Counted from the stretch's first letter, positions 42,369-52,037 are shown. The stretch: DNA of 64,000 nucleotides from Terriglobus tenax (GCF_025685395.1 NZ_JAGSYA010000004.1:2356001-2420000), one strand, 5' to 3'. A program made the numbers and translations. The notes: generated from the letters alone by a model not told the origin.

Positions 42369-43460
42369 TTAACTGCGCCAGTGCAGCTCCACCGGACCAG
42401 GCAGCGGATGCTCCCCTTCTCCGCTCAAACGCCGCTGTTTCAGGGCAAAGTACCATTTGGCCGGTTTATCGGCGTCGTCGATCAGCATCATCGCCGGCCG
42501 GAAGCGCAGCCCCTCGGCCTGTTCCATCATCGTTTCCTGGTCCTGGCGGACGAACCGTTTGCCGAACCACATTGCGATGGGCCGCACCACCGGCAGCCAG
42601 TGCAGCATGCTCCAGGCGGCGATGACATCAATGCGGCAGGTGGAGGCCGTCACCGGCGTTACGGTTGTCAGCGACGCGAACCAGTGCACAATTTCGCCGT
42701 TTTTACGGGCTAAAACCGTCTCGAAACGCCGATTTGGCAGCACAAAATCGATCGTTGTCTCCGGTTTTCCGATCAGCTTGTACGGCGCGGAGTTGGACGA
42801 CGGCACATGCGGCGACATCCGGAAACCCTCCGGAATCGGCTCAAAATGCTTTGTTTTCTCGTGGATACTGGCCGCCGAACGCCACCACCACGCACGATGC
42901 ACAAACGGTCCATGCGCCGGGTCCATCAGGCCAATAATGCCGTGGTCCACATTGCACGGAAGATCTGCCGAAATATGGGCGTAAGTAAAGTGTTTGCCGA
43001 ACTTTGGCAGCTCGGGAACAGGCGGCAGGCTGGCCTGGACGCGGCTGGCGCCTGGCTCCGGCATGTACACCCAGGCATAGCCATCCTGCTCCACGCAGGG
43101 ATAGGCGCCGGCGTAGATTTTGCCGGGCTGCAGGGTGTCAAACTGCGTCAGCGAAGGGATTTCGGCGCACTGGCCGCCGCAGGGCTCGAACTTCCAGCCG
43201 TGGTACTTGCACTGCACATGCTCGCCATCAAACCAGCCCGCGGAGAGCGGAATGCCGCGGTGGGGGCATAGATCCCTCATGGCAAAGATTCTGCCGTCAT
43301 TCTTGCGGCCCAGCAGGAGAGGCACGCCCAGCAGAAGGGCGGTCGTGGTTTTGCCCTTGCGCAGCAGGTCGCTGCGCAGCGCCGGGTACCACTCGCCAAA
43401 AATCATCTCTGTCGGAGGGCCTTCAACCCCCTCCATCAGCTTGTCGTTGCGCAACTTCAT
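42369..43460 (-). CDS. Rieske non-haem iron oxygenase (aromatic ring-hydroxylating type)
   Basis: A 363-residue oxygenase subunit. The Rieske [2Fe-2S] site is CPHRG (about 65-69) and CKYHGW (about 84-89). The mononuclear iron site appears as NVDHGIIGLMDPAHGPFVH, with the two His and following Asp region as in VanA-type demethylases and related oxygenases. No reductase or beta-subunit gene is adjacent, so an electron-transfer partner must be elsewhere. The substrate is unknown; vanillate, sterol or phenoxy-type compounds are options. Start MKLRNDK at 43460, with heptamer repeats just upstream. Confidence 0.9.
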   Translation of the reverse strand: MKLRNDKLMEGVEGPPTEMIFGEWYPALRSDLLRKGKTTTALLLGVPLLLGRKNDGRIFAMRDLCPHRGIPLSAGWFDGEHVQCKYHGWKFEPCGGQCAEIPSLTQFDTLQPGKIYAGAYPCVEQDGYAWVYMPEPGASRVQASLPPVPELPKFGKHFTYAHISADLPCNVDHGIIGLMDPAHGPFVHRAWWWRSAASIHEKTKHFEPIPEGFRMSPHVPSSNSAPYKLIGKPETTIDFVLPNRRFETVLARKNGEIVHWFASLTTVTPVTASTCRIDVIAAWSMLHWLPVVRPIAMWFGKRFVRQDQETMMEQAEGLRFRPAMMLIDDADKPAKWYFALKQRRLSGEGEHPLPGPVELHWRS

Positions 43461-43482
43461 CCGAGCCTGAGACTACAACAGA

Positions 43483-43566
43483 AGTTGCGAGATGTGCGTT
43501 GCGCGTTCTCTGTGGTGTGACGAAGAACACACGCCACCCAACTCGCATCGCGCAACTGCACCTACA
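43483..43566. repeat. 7-bp-periodic inverted repeat (AGTTGCG type)
   Basis: The left arm reads as heptamers AGTTGCG AGATGTG, then CGTTGCG CGTTCTC; the right arm is CCACCCA ACTCGCA, then TCGCGCA ACTGCAC. The right arm is roughly the inverse complement of the left. It occupies the divergent spacer between the Rieske oxygenase and the glycosyltransferase gene, so it may affect both promoters. Confidence 0.6.
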
Positions 43567-43576
43567 CTGATCTCAC

Positions 43577-45490
43577 GTGAGAGCCCTTCCTCCATCGACG
43601 AGAAGAGTTTTGTGGCTGCTGGCCTTGTGGGCCGTGTTTTATGCCAGCTTTACGCTGTTTTCGCCGCCACTGCTGGACGATGCGGATTCCGTTCACGCCG
43701 AGGTGGCGCGTGAGATGGTGCAGCGCGGCGACTGGGTGACGCTGTATGCCAATGGCATCCGCTACCTGGAGAAGGCGCCGGTGCTGTACTGGTCCATGGC
43801 GGCGTCCATGAAGGTATTGGGGGCCTATGCCGCCGCGGCGCGCGTGCCCATGGCGTTGATGGTGCTGGCGCTGGCGGCGATCGCATGGATCTTCGGGAGC
43901 AGGCTGAACGGCGAGCGGGCTGGGTTTTATGCGGCGATCGTGCTGCTGAGCTGCTTCGGGATCTTTATCTTCAGCCGCATTCTGTTGCCGGATGTGGCGG
44001 TGTGTCTGTGGTTGACGGTGGCGATGTACTGCTTCTGGAGGGTGGAGAGTGCCTTGCCACCTACCCTAGAGTTGCGAGGATGGAGCACCCGTGGATATGA
44101 AACAGCGTACTGCTGGGGCTTTGCCGTCTTTTGTGCGCTGGGCGTTCTGACAAAGGGACTGATCGGTCTTGTTTTCCCGGGGGCCATTGCCGTCGTCTAT
44201 CTGCTGCTGGCCCATGGGTGGCGAGGCATGCCGCGGCGGGTGTGGCAGATGCGGCCCATCAGCTCTCTGCTTGTCTTTCTCGCAGTGGCCGCGCCGTGGC
44301 ATGTGTTGATCGGGCTGGCGAATCCGGACCACGGTCACCCGGTTGGCCTGATACGGCAGAACGGCCACTGGTTTGTACCGGAGCCCACGCTGGGCAATGT
44401 GCATGGGTGGACGTGGTTCTACTTCATGAACGAGCACGTGCTGCGCTACATGAACCTGCGGGTGCCGCGGGATTACGACACGGTTCCTCTGTGGCTGTTC
44501 TGGGCGCTGCTGCTGGTGTGGCTGTTGCCGTGGTCGGCATTTGTGTTGCCGGCGCTGAAACGGGTGCGGTTCCGGGACGCGACGAAGGCCGGCCGCGAGC
44601 GGCTGTTCCTGGCGGTGTGGGCGGCGGTGCCAATGCTGTTCTTCAGCTTCAGCACGCGGCAGGAGTATTACGTTCTTCCTGCGCTGCCCGCCCTGGCGTT
44701 GTTGATTGCCTGCTGGCTGCAGGAGGAAGCCGTCGAGGCCGAAAGCTTTGCCGTGCCGCAGCCATTGGTGGCTACCGGACAGCGCGTGGTGACGGTGATG
44801 TTTGTCCTCGGTGTCCTGATCATGATGGTCTGCGGACTTCTGCTGCTGAATGCCAAGGAGCCGCCGCCGGGCACGGACATTGCGGCGCTGCTGCAGCAGA
44901 ATCCCGGGGAGTACGCTCTGTCGTTCGGGCACTTTCTTGACCTGACCGGGCCGGCGATGGGCATGTTTGAAGGCCCGCTGGGGCTGACGGCCGTGGCCTT
45001 TGGCGTGGGCACGGCAATGGCGTGGTGGAAGCGGCGGCAGTTTGAGCCGCATGTGTCGAACCTCTGGATCGTGGGGATGGCGTTTACCTTTCTGCTGGCG
45101 GCGCATACGGGGCTGCGCTTCTTTGCCCCGGCACTGACCTCAAAGCAGCTTGCGGACGCAATCAAGAACGATGTAACTCCGAAAGACCTGATCGTGATTC
45201 ACGGCGAGTACGAGGCCGGGTCGACGCTGGGTTTCTACCTGCGGCGCAATGACATTCACATCTACGAAGGGCGCAGCGCGAACCTCTGGTACGGATCGTT
45301 CTTCACGGACGCTCCGAAGATCTTTGAAGACGAGGCATCGCTGAAGGCGAAGTGGCTGAGCCATCAAAGGGTCTTCCTGTGGACGGAGAGCGGCAAGGTG
45401 CCGCCGTTCCTGGGGAAGGATTACTTCGTGGTTCTGGAGAGCGGCGGGAAAGCACTGATCTCGAACTATGGGAATGTGGTCCCGAAGTAG
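43577..45490 (+). CDS. GT-C fold glycosyltransferase (ArnT/GT39-like)
   Basis: A 637-residue polytopic membrane protein with about 11 helices and a GTG start. The first loop has the acidic motif LLDDADSVHAEVAREMVQRG, the catalytic-site signature of ArnT/PMT enzymes, followed by the ArnT-like stretch YLEKAPVLYWSMAASMKVLG. A soluble C-terminal domain of about 120 residues contains VIHGEYEAGSTLGFYLRRND. It probably transfers a sugar from a polyprenyl-phosphate donor to lipid A, protein or another envelope acceptor. The neighbour HpnI-like gene is convergent. Confidence 0.9.
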   Translation: MRALPPSTRRVLWLLALWAVFYASFTLFSPPLLDDADSVHAEVAREMVQRGDWVTLYANGIRYLEKAPVLYWSMAASMKVLGAYAAAARVPMALMVLALAAIAWIFGSRLNGERAGFYAAIVLLSCFGIFIFSRILLPDVAVCLWLTVAMYCFWRVESALPPTLELRGWSTRGYETAYCWGFAVFCALGVLTKGLIGLVFPGAIAVVYLLLAHGWRGMPRRVWQMRPISSLLVFLAVAAPWHVLIGLANPDHGHPVGLIRQNGHWFVPEPTLGNVHGWTWFYFMNEHVLRYMNLRVPRDYDTVPLWLFWALLLVWLLPWSAFVLPALKRVRFRDATKAGRERLFLAVWAAVPMLFFSFSTRQEYYVLPALPALALLIACWLQEEAVEAESFAVPQPLVATGQRVVTVMFVLGVLIMMVCGLLLLNAKEPPPGTDIAALLQQNPGEYALSFGHFLDLTGPAMGMFEGPLGLTAVAFGVGTAMAWWKRRQFEPHVSNLWIVGMAFTFLLAAHTGLRFFAPALTSKQLADAIKNDVTPKDLIVIHGEYEAGSTLGFYLRRNDIHIYEGRSANLWYGSFFTDAPKIFEDEASLKAKWLSHQRVFLWTESGKVPPFLGKDYFVVLESGGKALISNYGNVVPK

Positions 45491-45494
45491 GGGG

Positions 45495-45593
45495 AGTTTT
45501 CAGTGCTCTGTTGTCAGGTGTCAGAGAAGCAGATCGCTGCGGGATGACAGATCGGTGGAGATAACTCACAACTGAGAACTAAGAACTAACAAC
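45495..45593. repeat. 7-bp-periodic inverted repeat (AGTTSTC type)
   Basis: Left arm AGTTTTCAGTGCTCTGTTGT, right arm CACAACTGAGAACTAAGAAC then TAACAACT; the reverse complement of the right arm is AGTTGTT AGTTCTT AGTTCTC AGTTGTG. The arms are partly complementary across about 45 bp. The right arm overlaps the last codons and stop (TAG at 45579-45581 on the minus strand) of the HpnI-like gene. Confidence 0.75.
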
Positions 45594-46748
45594 TGTCTTC
45601 ACAAGTTTGCCCTTGTTCAGCTTGAAGGTTTCGCCTCGCCATTCAATGGTGTCGTCGGTCAGACCGAAGAGCCAGAGCAGGAGGCAAACCGAGTCCTTGA
45701 ACGGGATGAGCCACAGGTCGCGCAGCACCTGTCCGTCGCGCAGTACGCCGACTCCAACGGTGAGGCACATGGCCATGCGGGCCAGCAGTGCCATGCTCAG
45801 CAGCGAGAAAGCCCAAAGGTCAAAGCCTGAGGCGATGACGGTAGCCAGAGCCCACGGTACGCAGTAGGTGGTGGGCAGGCCGAAGTAGCCGCCGGGGCGC
45901 GCATCGCGCACGGTGCGGTACCAGCGGATCTGGTGGCTCCAGTAGTCCCGGGCGGTGTATTGCGGGGCGGAGGTGTCGACAACCTCGTCTGAGAGCACAA
46001 CCTGGTAACCGGCCTGGCTGATGCGCAGGCCAAGCTCGTAGTCATCGGCAAGGTACTCGACGATGGCTTCCAGGCCGCCGATCTCGGTGAGGATGCGCTT
46101 GCGCGTGGCCAGCGTTGCGCCCAGGCCGAAGTGGATGCCTTTCTCCATACGCCGCGCGACCATCAGGCCGGGAACGAAGTCGCAGGCGATGCCGAGAGCT
46201 TCGAGTTTTGCCCAGACCGTGGCTCCGCGCTGTGTGGTGAGTGCGCGATAAGCGCAGGTGACCATGCCGGTGCGGGCATCGTCAAAGGGCGAGAGCACGC
46301 GCGCCAGGTAGCGCGGCGAGACGAGGATGTCGGCATCGTTGATGACGATGTACTCATGCGCGGCGTGCGGCAGCATCTGGGCCAGGTTGCTGACCTTGCC
46401 GCTGGTGCCCAGCCGCTGTGGCGTGTGGACCAGGAGGATGTCCATCTGCGGGAACTCGGCCTGCAGACGATGGACTTCGGCGACGGCGGGGTCGGCCATG
46501 TCGGAGACGCCGAAGAGAAGCTGTACCGGCCCCTCGTACTGCTGGGTGCAGTGGCTGGCGAAGGCGGCGTAGAGATGCGGGTCCATGCCCTTGAGGGGCT
46601 TCATGACGGTGACGCCGGGCGCGAAGTCCGGGCGCTGTGTTTTGCGCCATGTGCGGACGAAGTCCCGCGTTCCCCAGAGCGACATCAGGCAGAAGGCGAT
46701 TCCCGCGAGGGTGAGCAGAGCGAAGAAGATGGCAATCCCGAGGGCCAT
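45579..46748 (-). CDS. hpnI: HpnI-like GT2/GT21 ceramide-glucosyltransferase-family enzyme
   Basis: A 389-residue membrane glycosyltransferase. Helix 1 (about 3-25) is followed by VTVMKPLKGMDPHLYAAFAS, FGVSDMADPAVAEV, the metal site NDADILVSPRYLARVL, LADDYELGLRISQAGY, and QIRWYRTVRD, the Q/RxxRW motif of GT21. The order and motifs match HpnI, which adds N-acetylglucosamine to bacteriohopanetetrol; a glucosylceramide synthase role is also possible. No other hopanoid gene is in the window. The C-terminus ends inside a heptamer repeat (VVSS-stop). Confidence 0.8.
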   Translation of the reverse strand: MALGIAIFFALLTLAGIAFCLMSLWGTRDFVRTWRKTQRPDFAPGVTVMKPLKGMDPHLYAAFASHCTQQYEGPVQLLFGVSDMADPAVAEVHRLQAEFPQMDILLVHTPQRLGTSGKVSNLAQMLPHAAHEYIVINDADILVSPRYLARVLSPFDDARTGMVTCAYRALTTQRGATVWAKLEALGIACDFVPGLMVARRMEKGIHFGLGATLATRKRILTEIGGLEAIVEYLADDYELGLRISQAGYQVVLSDEVVDTSAPQYTARDYWSHQIRWYRTVRDARPGGYFGLPTTYCVPWALATVIASGFDLWAFSLLSMALLARMAMCLTVGVGVLRDGQVLRDLWLIPFKDSVCLLLWLFGLTDDTIEWRGETFKLNKGKLVKTVVSS

Positions 46749-46770
46749 TGCTTCTAGGGTAAATGGAGCG

Positions 46771-46859
46771 GAGTTGCGAGTTACGAGTTGTGTGGTGTGA
46801 GTTGGGCCCTCAGGCCATTTCTACACACAATGCACAACTCAGCACGCACAACTTATTAC
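46771..46859. repeat. 7-bp-periodic inverted repeat (GAGTTGY type)
   Basis: The left arm is GAGTTGC GAGTTAC, then GAGTTGT GTGGTGT GAGTTGG; the right arm is ACACACA ATGCACA, then ACTCAGC ACGCACA ACTTATT ACTCGTA. The repeat unit is 7 bp in both arms and the arms are inverse complements in part. The right arm runs over the stop codon (46856-46858) of the ABC permease gene. Confidence 0.7.
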
Positions 46860-48103
46860 TCGTAACGAAGGGCTTCGATGGGGTTCAGGTTGGCGGCTTT
46901 CCAGGCTGGGTAGATGCCGAAGACCAGGCCGATGCCGCAGGAGCCGATGAAGGCGGCGATGATCCAGACCACGGAGATGCTGACCGGCAGGAGGAAGTGC
47001 AGCAGGCCGGCGAGAATGCCTCCGACGGTGATGCCGATGAAGCCGCCGACGGCGCACAGGGTGATGGCCTCCAGCGTGAACTGCGAGAGGATGGTCTGCT
47101 TGGTGGCTCCGATGGCCTTGCGCACGCCGATCTCGCGGGTGCGTTCGGTGACGGAGACCAGCATGATGTTCATGACGCCGACGCCGCCCACCATCAGGCC
47201 GACGGACGAGAGGCCGAACATCAGGGCGAACAGGCCGCCGGTGATCTGCGACCACAGGCGGGTGATGGAGTCGGACGAGAAGATGGCGAAGTTGTCGTCC
47301 TTGTTGTTAGGCACCTTGCGGCGGCGCCGCAGCAGGTCGCGCAGCTCGTCTTCCACCAGAGAGCGGTTCTTCTGCTCGTCGTACTTCACGCTGACCCAGT
47401 AATCGAGGATCTCGGGGTGGATTTTGTGAAAGGTGGCCAGCGGCATGTAGGCGTAGTTGTCCTGCGGGTTCTTTCCGCCGCCTACCAGGGACTTCTGCTT
47501 GTCCATGACACCGATGACGGTGAAGAAGCGGTTGTCGAGGGCGATCTCCTGGCCGATGGGGTTTTCCGCAGGGAAGAGGCCGGCGGCGGTGTCGTAGCCG
47601 AGTACGACCACGTCGGAGGCGCGCTGTTCTTCGGTCTCCGTGAACATGCGGCCGGCGGTCAGGTTGTAGTCATACACGTCCTTGACAGAGGCGGTGTCGC
47701 CTTCAATGGAGACGGACTGTACCTTGCGGCTCTTGAACTTGGCGGTGACGTTGCCTTCGTTGAACTGCATGTTGGCATAGCGCAGGCCGGGTGAGACTGC
47801 GACGACGTGCGGCAGGTCTTTCATGGCCATGGCATCGTCATAGGTGAGCTGCTTGCGGGTCAGCATCTCGGTGGTGGGACGACCGAAGCCGAACTCGAAG
47901 CGGAAGACCCAGAGCACGTTGGTGCCGAAGCTGGAGACAGCCTCTGAGACCTGGCCGTTGAGGCCGTTGATGACCGACGAGATCAGGATGACGGTGGAGA
48001 CGCCGATGACGATGCCAAGGATGGTGAGACCGGAGCGCAGCTTGTTGGCGCGCAGCGTGTCCATGGCCATGGTGACGGTTTCTTTGAAGTCGGCGAGTTT
48101 CAT
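46856..48103 (-). CDS. MacB-type ABC transporter permease
   Basis: A 415-residue permease with the MacB/FtsX topology: helix 1 after NKLRSGLTILGIVIGVSTVI, a periplasmic MacB_PCD domain (about 45-265), then three helices starting LFALMFGLSSVGLMVGGVGV. The stretch VMNIMLVSVTERTREIGVRK is the coupling region to the ATPase. The C-terminus has GIYPAWKAANLNPIEALRYE. It follows the second permease gene by one base and is presumably its heterodimer partner. No ATPase or membrane-fusion gene is adjacent. Confidence 0.92.
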   Translation of the reverse strand: MKLADFKETVTMAMDTLRANKLRSGLTILGIVIGVSTVILISSVINGLNGQVSEAVSSFGTNVLWVFRFEFGFGRPTTEMLTRKQLTYDDAMAMKDLPHVVAVSPGLRYANMQFNEGNVTAKFKSRKVQSVSIEGDTASVKDVYDYNLTAGRMFTETEEQRASDVVVLGYDTAAGLFPAENPIGQEIALDNRFFTVIGVMDKQKSLVGGGKNPQDNYAYMPLATFHKIHPEILDYWVSVKYDEQKNRSLVEDELRDLLRRRRKVPNNKDDNFAIFSSDSITRLWSQITGGLFALMFGLSSVGLMVGGVGVMNIMLVSVTERTREIGVRKAIGATKQTILSQFTLEAITLCAVGGFIGITVGGILAGLLHFLLPVSISVVWIIAAFIGSCGIGLVFGIYPAWKAANLNPIEALRYE

Positions 48104-49330
<1,227 letters not shown>

Positions 49331-49425
49331 ATAGGTGATTCTTGCTGGTGATAAGGGTACGTCAGAAAGAGGACAGAAGTTTCCCCGGAAGAATTTTGCG
49401 GGAGGAGGGAACTTTGTGAATCGCG

Positions 49426-49439
49426 ACCTACTAGTAGGT
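49426..49439. promoter_or_regulatory. TetR operator (perfect palindrome)
   Basis: ACCTACTAGTAGGT is a perfect 14-bp palindrome 13 bp before the tetR ATG. Related sequence occurs upstream of the next gene (50063-50082). It is between the tetR and permease genes, so it may also affect the permease promoter. Confidence 0.7.
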
Positions 49440-49452
49440 AGTCTATTTGGAT

Positions 49453-50028
49453 ATGCAGAACGACACCGCAGAGCGAATCAAGAGGGTCACCCACGAGCTG
49501 CTGATTGAGCGTGGATATTCCGCTTTCAGTTATGCCGACATCGCCGAGGCGATCTCCATTCGCAAGGCGAGCATTCACCATCACTTTCCAACGAAGGCGG
49601 AGCTGGTGGTTGCCGTGCTGCAGCAGCATCGCGAGGCGCTGGAAAGGAACACAGCCCTGCTGGACGAGAAGTTGCCGTGGGCTTCCGATCGCCTTCGCCA
49701 GTACCTGGGCTATTGGGAGGCATGCATCCGTGAACAGAAGGAGCCGTTCTGCATTGCGGCCCTGCTAGCGGTGGAGTTGCCAAGCCTGCCCGAGGAGGTA
49801 CAGCGCGCTGTGAAGCAGCACTTTGAGGTGCTGCTGGGCTGGCTGATTCGGCTGCTGAAGGCGGGTGCCCGGGATGGGTCTCTCCGACTGGAGCAAGGCG
49901 CGGAAGCCGAGGCCGAGATGCTGATGGCCGTGGTGCATGGAGCGATGAGCTCGGCACGGGTTGCGGGCTCGGGACAGGTTTACCAGGTCATAACCAACGG
50001 GGTGTTGCAGCGGCTGCTTGCGGGCTGA
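49453..50028 (+). CDS. TetR/AcrR-family transcriptional regulator
   Basis: A 191-residue repressor with an N-terminal HTH (about 10-55): AERIKRVTHELLIERGYSAF and IAEAISIRKASIHHHFPTKA, followed by a ligand-binding helical domain. I take the ATG at 49453; a TTG two codons earlier is in frame. The perfect palindrome ACCTACTAGTAGGT lies directly upstream, and a relaxed version precedes the membrane protein at 50096, so it probably represses itself and that gene. The ligand is unknown. Confidence 0.92.
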   Translation: MQNDTAERIKRVTHELLIERGYSAFSYADIAEAISIRKASIHHHFPTKAELVVAVLQQHREALERNTALLDEKLPWASDRLRQYLGYWEACIREQKEPFCIAALLAVELPSLPEEVQRAVKQHFEVLLGWLIRLLKAGARDGSLRLEQGAEAEAEMLMAVVHGAMSSARVAGSGQVYQVITNGVLQRLLAG

Positions 50029-50062
50029 CGCACGACTCTCCTTCAACATTTTTCGCTTCACA

Positions 50063-50082
50063 ACCTACCAACTAGAAGGTAG
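50063..50082. promoter_or_regulatory. Second TetR operator-like site
   Basis: ACCTACCAACTAGAAGGTAG shares ACCTAC, TAG and AGGT with the palindrome upstream of tetR and has CTACC/GGTAG as inverted arms separated by 8 bp. It is 14 bp before the ATG of the downstream membrane protein gene. Confidence 0.6.
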
Positions 50083-50095
50083 AAAAGGTGCCATC

Positions 50096-50647
50096 ATGAA
50101 TGCCAATCAAAACCTCCGTAATCTCTATGCCACACGTGCCGCCGTGCAATCGCTCTGGGCTGCCACCTACCTTGCCCTTGCCGTCAAGACTCCCGCCTTT
50201 GGGGCGGTGATGCTGGTGCTGTACCCGCTGTGGGATGTTGCCTCGACGATCTACGACCTCAGAACCAACGTGGGCGCGGCCTCCTCGACGCTCAGCGTGC
50301 AGTATGCGAATGTGCTGATTGGACTGGCGACGGCGGTGGCCCTGGCTGTCTTCGGCTTGCGGAACGAGGCTTATACCGTGGCCAGCTTTGGAGCGTGGGC
50401 TCTGACGGCGGGAGTTCTGCAGCTGGCCGTCGGGGTCCGTCGGCGCAGCCAGACGGGAGGCCAGTGGGCGATGATCCTGAGCGGAGCGCAGTCCACCCTT
50501 GCCGGCGGCGCTTTCATCCTGGGTGGCCTGGGCGGCAAGCTCCACGGGAAAGATCTGGGAGGCTACGCGGTCTTCGGTGCGGTCTACTTCCTGGTGGCCG
50601 CCGCGCTGCTGACGCGGAGGCTGGCGAAGGCTCCCCTGGCCGATTGA
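50096..50647 (+). CDS. DUF308/HdeD-like membrane protein under TetR control
   Basis: A 183-residue protein with about six membrane helices (30-48, 52-70, 86-104, 112-130, 140-160, 163-180). Helix features include SLWAATYLALAVKTPAFGA and AALLTRRLAKAP at the end. It resembles small HdeD/DUF308 proteins, but the match is weak. The gene lies 68 bp after tetR, with a TetR-like operator directly upstream, so it is the probable regulated target. Export or stress-related function is inferred from this arrangement. Confidence 0.7.
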   Translation: MNANQNLRNLYATRAAVQSLWAATYLALAVKTPAFGAVMLVLYPLWDVASTIYDLRTNVGAASSTLSVQYANVLIGLATAVALAVFGLRNEAYTVASFGAWALTAGVLQLAVGVRRRSQTGGQWAMILSGAQSTLAGGAFILGGLGGKLHGKDLGGYAVFGAVYFLVAAALLTRRLAKAPLAD

Positions 50648-50668
50648 TGGTTAGCCGGGGAGCCGGTT

Positions 50669-51532
50669 CTAAAGCAGCGATTTCACCTCGATGCGGCGGA
50701 TCCAGATTTCGGAGTACTCAATTTCGATGGCGATTTTGCCGCGGGTGAGAGGGAGGAAGCTGCCGGGTTTTTGGGGATCGGGAGCTTCCAGCCTGTTCAC
50801 GACGTTTACGGCGCGGCCATTGACAATGTTCACGGCGCGATCCCCCTGGTGGATGACCTCGACCGTATTCCAGCCGTCGAGAAGCTCGAAGTTGCCATCC
50901 TTGACCATGCGTCCGGTGGAGGGTTCGGTGGTGGAAGGCTTCCCGGCGGCGCGCTCCATGGCGCTGCCGGGGGCGGGCCAGCCATGGGTGGGGCTGATGC
51001 CCTGCCCGAAGAGTCCCGCGGAGTGATTGCCCTGCACGCCGCGAACGCCGCCGACGAGGAAGAAATCTCCGACATCGCCTTCTTCAATCTGACATTCGAC
51101 GCAGGTGGGCCAGACCTTGTCCTCGCCGATCAGTGCGTAGAGCAGGCCGTTATCGCGTTTGGAGAGAGTGCGCGGGGCAAAGGTCTTCTGGCCCCACTTG
51201 TACTCCATGCGGATGCGGACGTTCTCAAACTCCTGGTGCGTGGCCAGGTAGCCGGGCTCGAATTCTTCCTCGGTGACCTGGCTGCCCATGATGTGCAGCA
51301 TCTCTTCCTCGATGGTGACCATCTTCTTGGCCTCGGCAACGCCTTTGCCGGATTTCTGCAGCATGGTGTACCAGCCGGAGAGGTCGCGGTCGTTCAGAAG
51401 CGAGACCCAGCCGTTGGCACCGGCGGGCGGCAGAGGCGGTGCGGAGCTTTGCGCCAGCAGCGAGGCATGGGGCAGAAGGGCGGGGGCAAGTGCAAGGGAG
51501 GCACCGTTTCTGAGGAGTTCGCGGCGATTCAT
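50669..51532 (-). CDS. DUF1080 (3-keto-disaccharide hydrolase-like) Tat-exported protein
   Basis: A 287-residue protein from the ATG at 51530-51532, which has AGGAG six bases upstream. The N-terminus NRRELLRNGASLALAPALLP is a twin-arginine signal. The DUF1080 jelly-roll fold is recognised by WVSLLNDRDLSGWYTML at its start, DNGLLYALIG and WNTVEVIHQGDRAVNIVNGR, then IEIEYSEIWIRRIEVKSL at the end. Family members act on keto- or glucan-type sugars in the periplasm. The gene is alone; rnpB follows upstream in the opposite direction. Confidence 0.88.
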   Translation of the reverse strand: MNRRELLRNGASLALAPALLPHASLLAQSSAPPLPPAGANGWVSLLNDRDLSGWYTMLQKSGKGVAEAKKMVTIEEEMLHIMGSQVTEEEFEPGYLATHQEFENVRIRMEYKWGQKTFAPRTLSKRDNGLLYALIGEDKVWPTCVECQIEEGDVGDFFLVGGVRGVQGNHSAGLFGQGISPTHGWPAPGSAMERAAGKPSTTEPSTGRMVKDGNFELLDGWNTVEVIHQGDRAVNIVNGRAVNVVNRLEAPDPQKPGSFLPLTRGKIAIEIEYSEIWIRRIEVKSLL

Positions 51533-51595
51533 GGGGTCTCCTGGAATGCGCACCAAGCCTAAGCCATGGGTGTAGATACGCGGTAGACTAAAGGT

Positions 51596-52032
51596 GCAGA
51601 TGGGGCCGGATGGTCGCTGCCAGCTTCGGCTGGGAGAGGAAAGTCCGAACTCCGTAGGGCAGTGTGCCGGATAACGTCCGGGATGCCGGTTTCAAGACCG
51701 GTAGACGGCAAGTGCCACAGAGAAGATACCGCCGCAGGACGCGAATGCAGCTTGCGGTAAGGGTGAAAAGGTGCGGTAAGAGCGCACCGCGCAGCTGGTA
51801 ACAGTTGTGGCAGGGTAAACCCCACACGGAGCAAGACCAAATAGGCGGGAAGATGGTCCTCGACCCTGATGGGGCCATCGCGTATCGGCCCGATGCGCCA
51901 AGGGGGGTTCCTGAAGCGGCTTGCCGCAACAGGCCGGAACTCGCGGGTAGGTTGCTGTTGAGTGTCCGCAGTAATGCGGCGCCTAGAGGAATGACCGTCT
52001 AGAACAAAATTCGGCTTACGAGCCTTGTCTGC
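51596..52032 (+). ncRNA. rnpB: RNase P RNA (bacterial type A)
   Basis: The P1 stem is GCAGATGGGGC at 51596-51606 pairing with GCCTTGTCTGC at 52022-52032, with G-U pairs. Conserved regions are in order: GAGGAAAGTCCGAACTCC, CACAGAGAAGATACCGCC, AAGGGTGAAAAGGTGCGGTA, and GAGGAATGACCG near the 3' end followed by ATTCGGCTTAC. About 437 nt, as expected for a type A catalytic RNA that trims tRNA 5' leaders. Boundaries are set by P1 pairing. Confidence 0.95.
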
Positions 52033-52037
52033 AAGTA

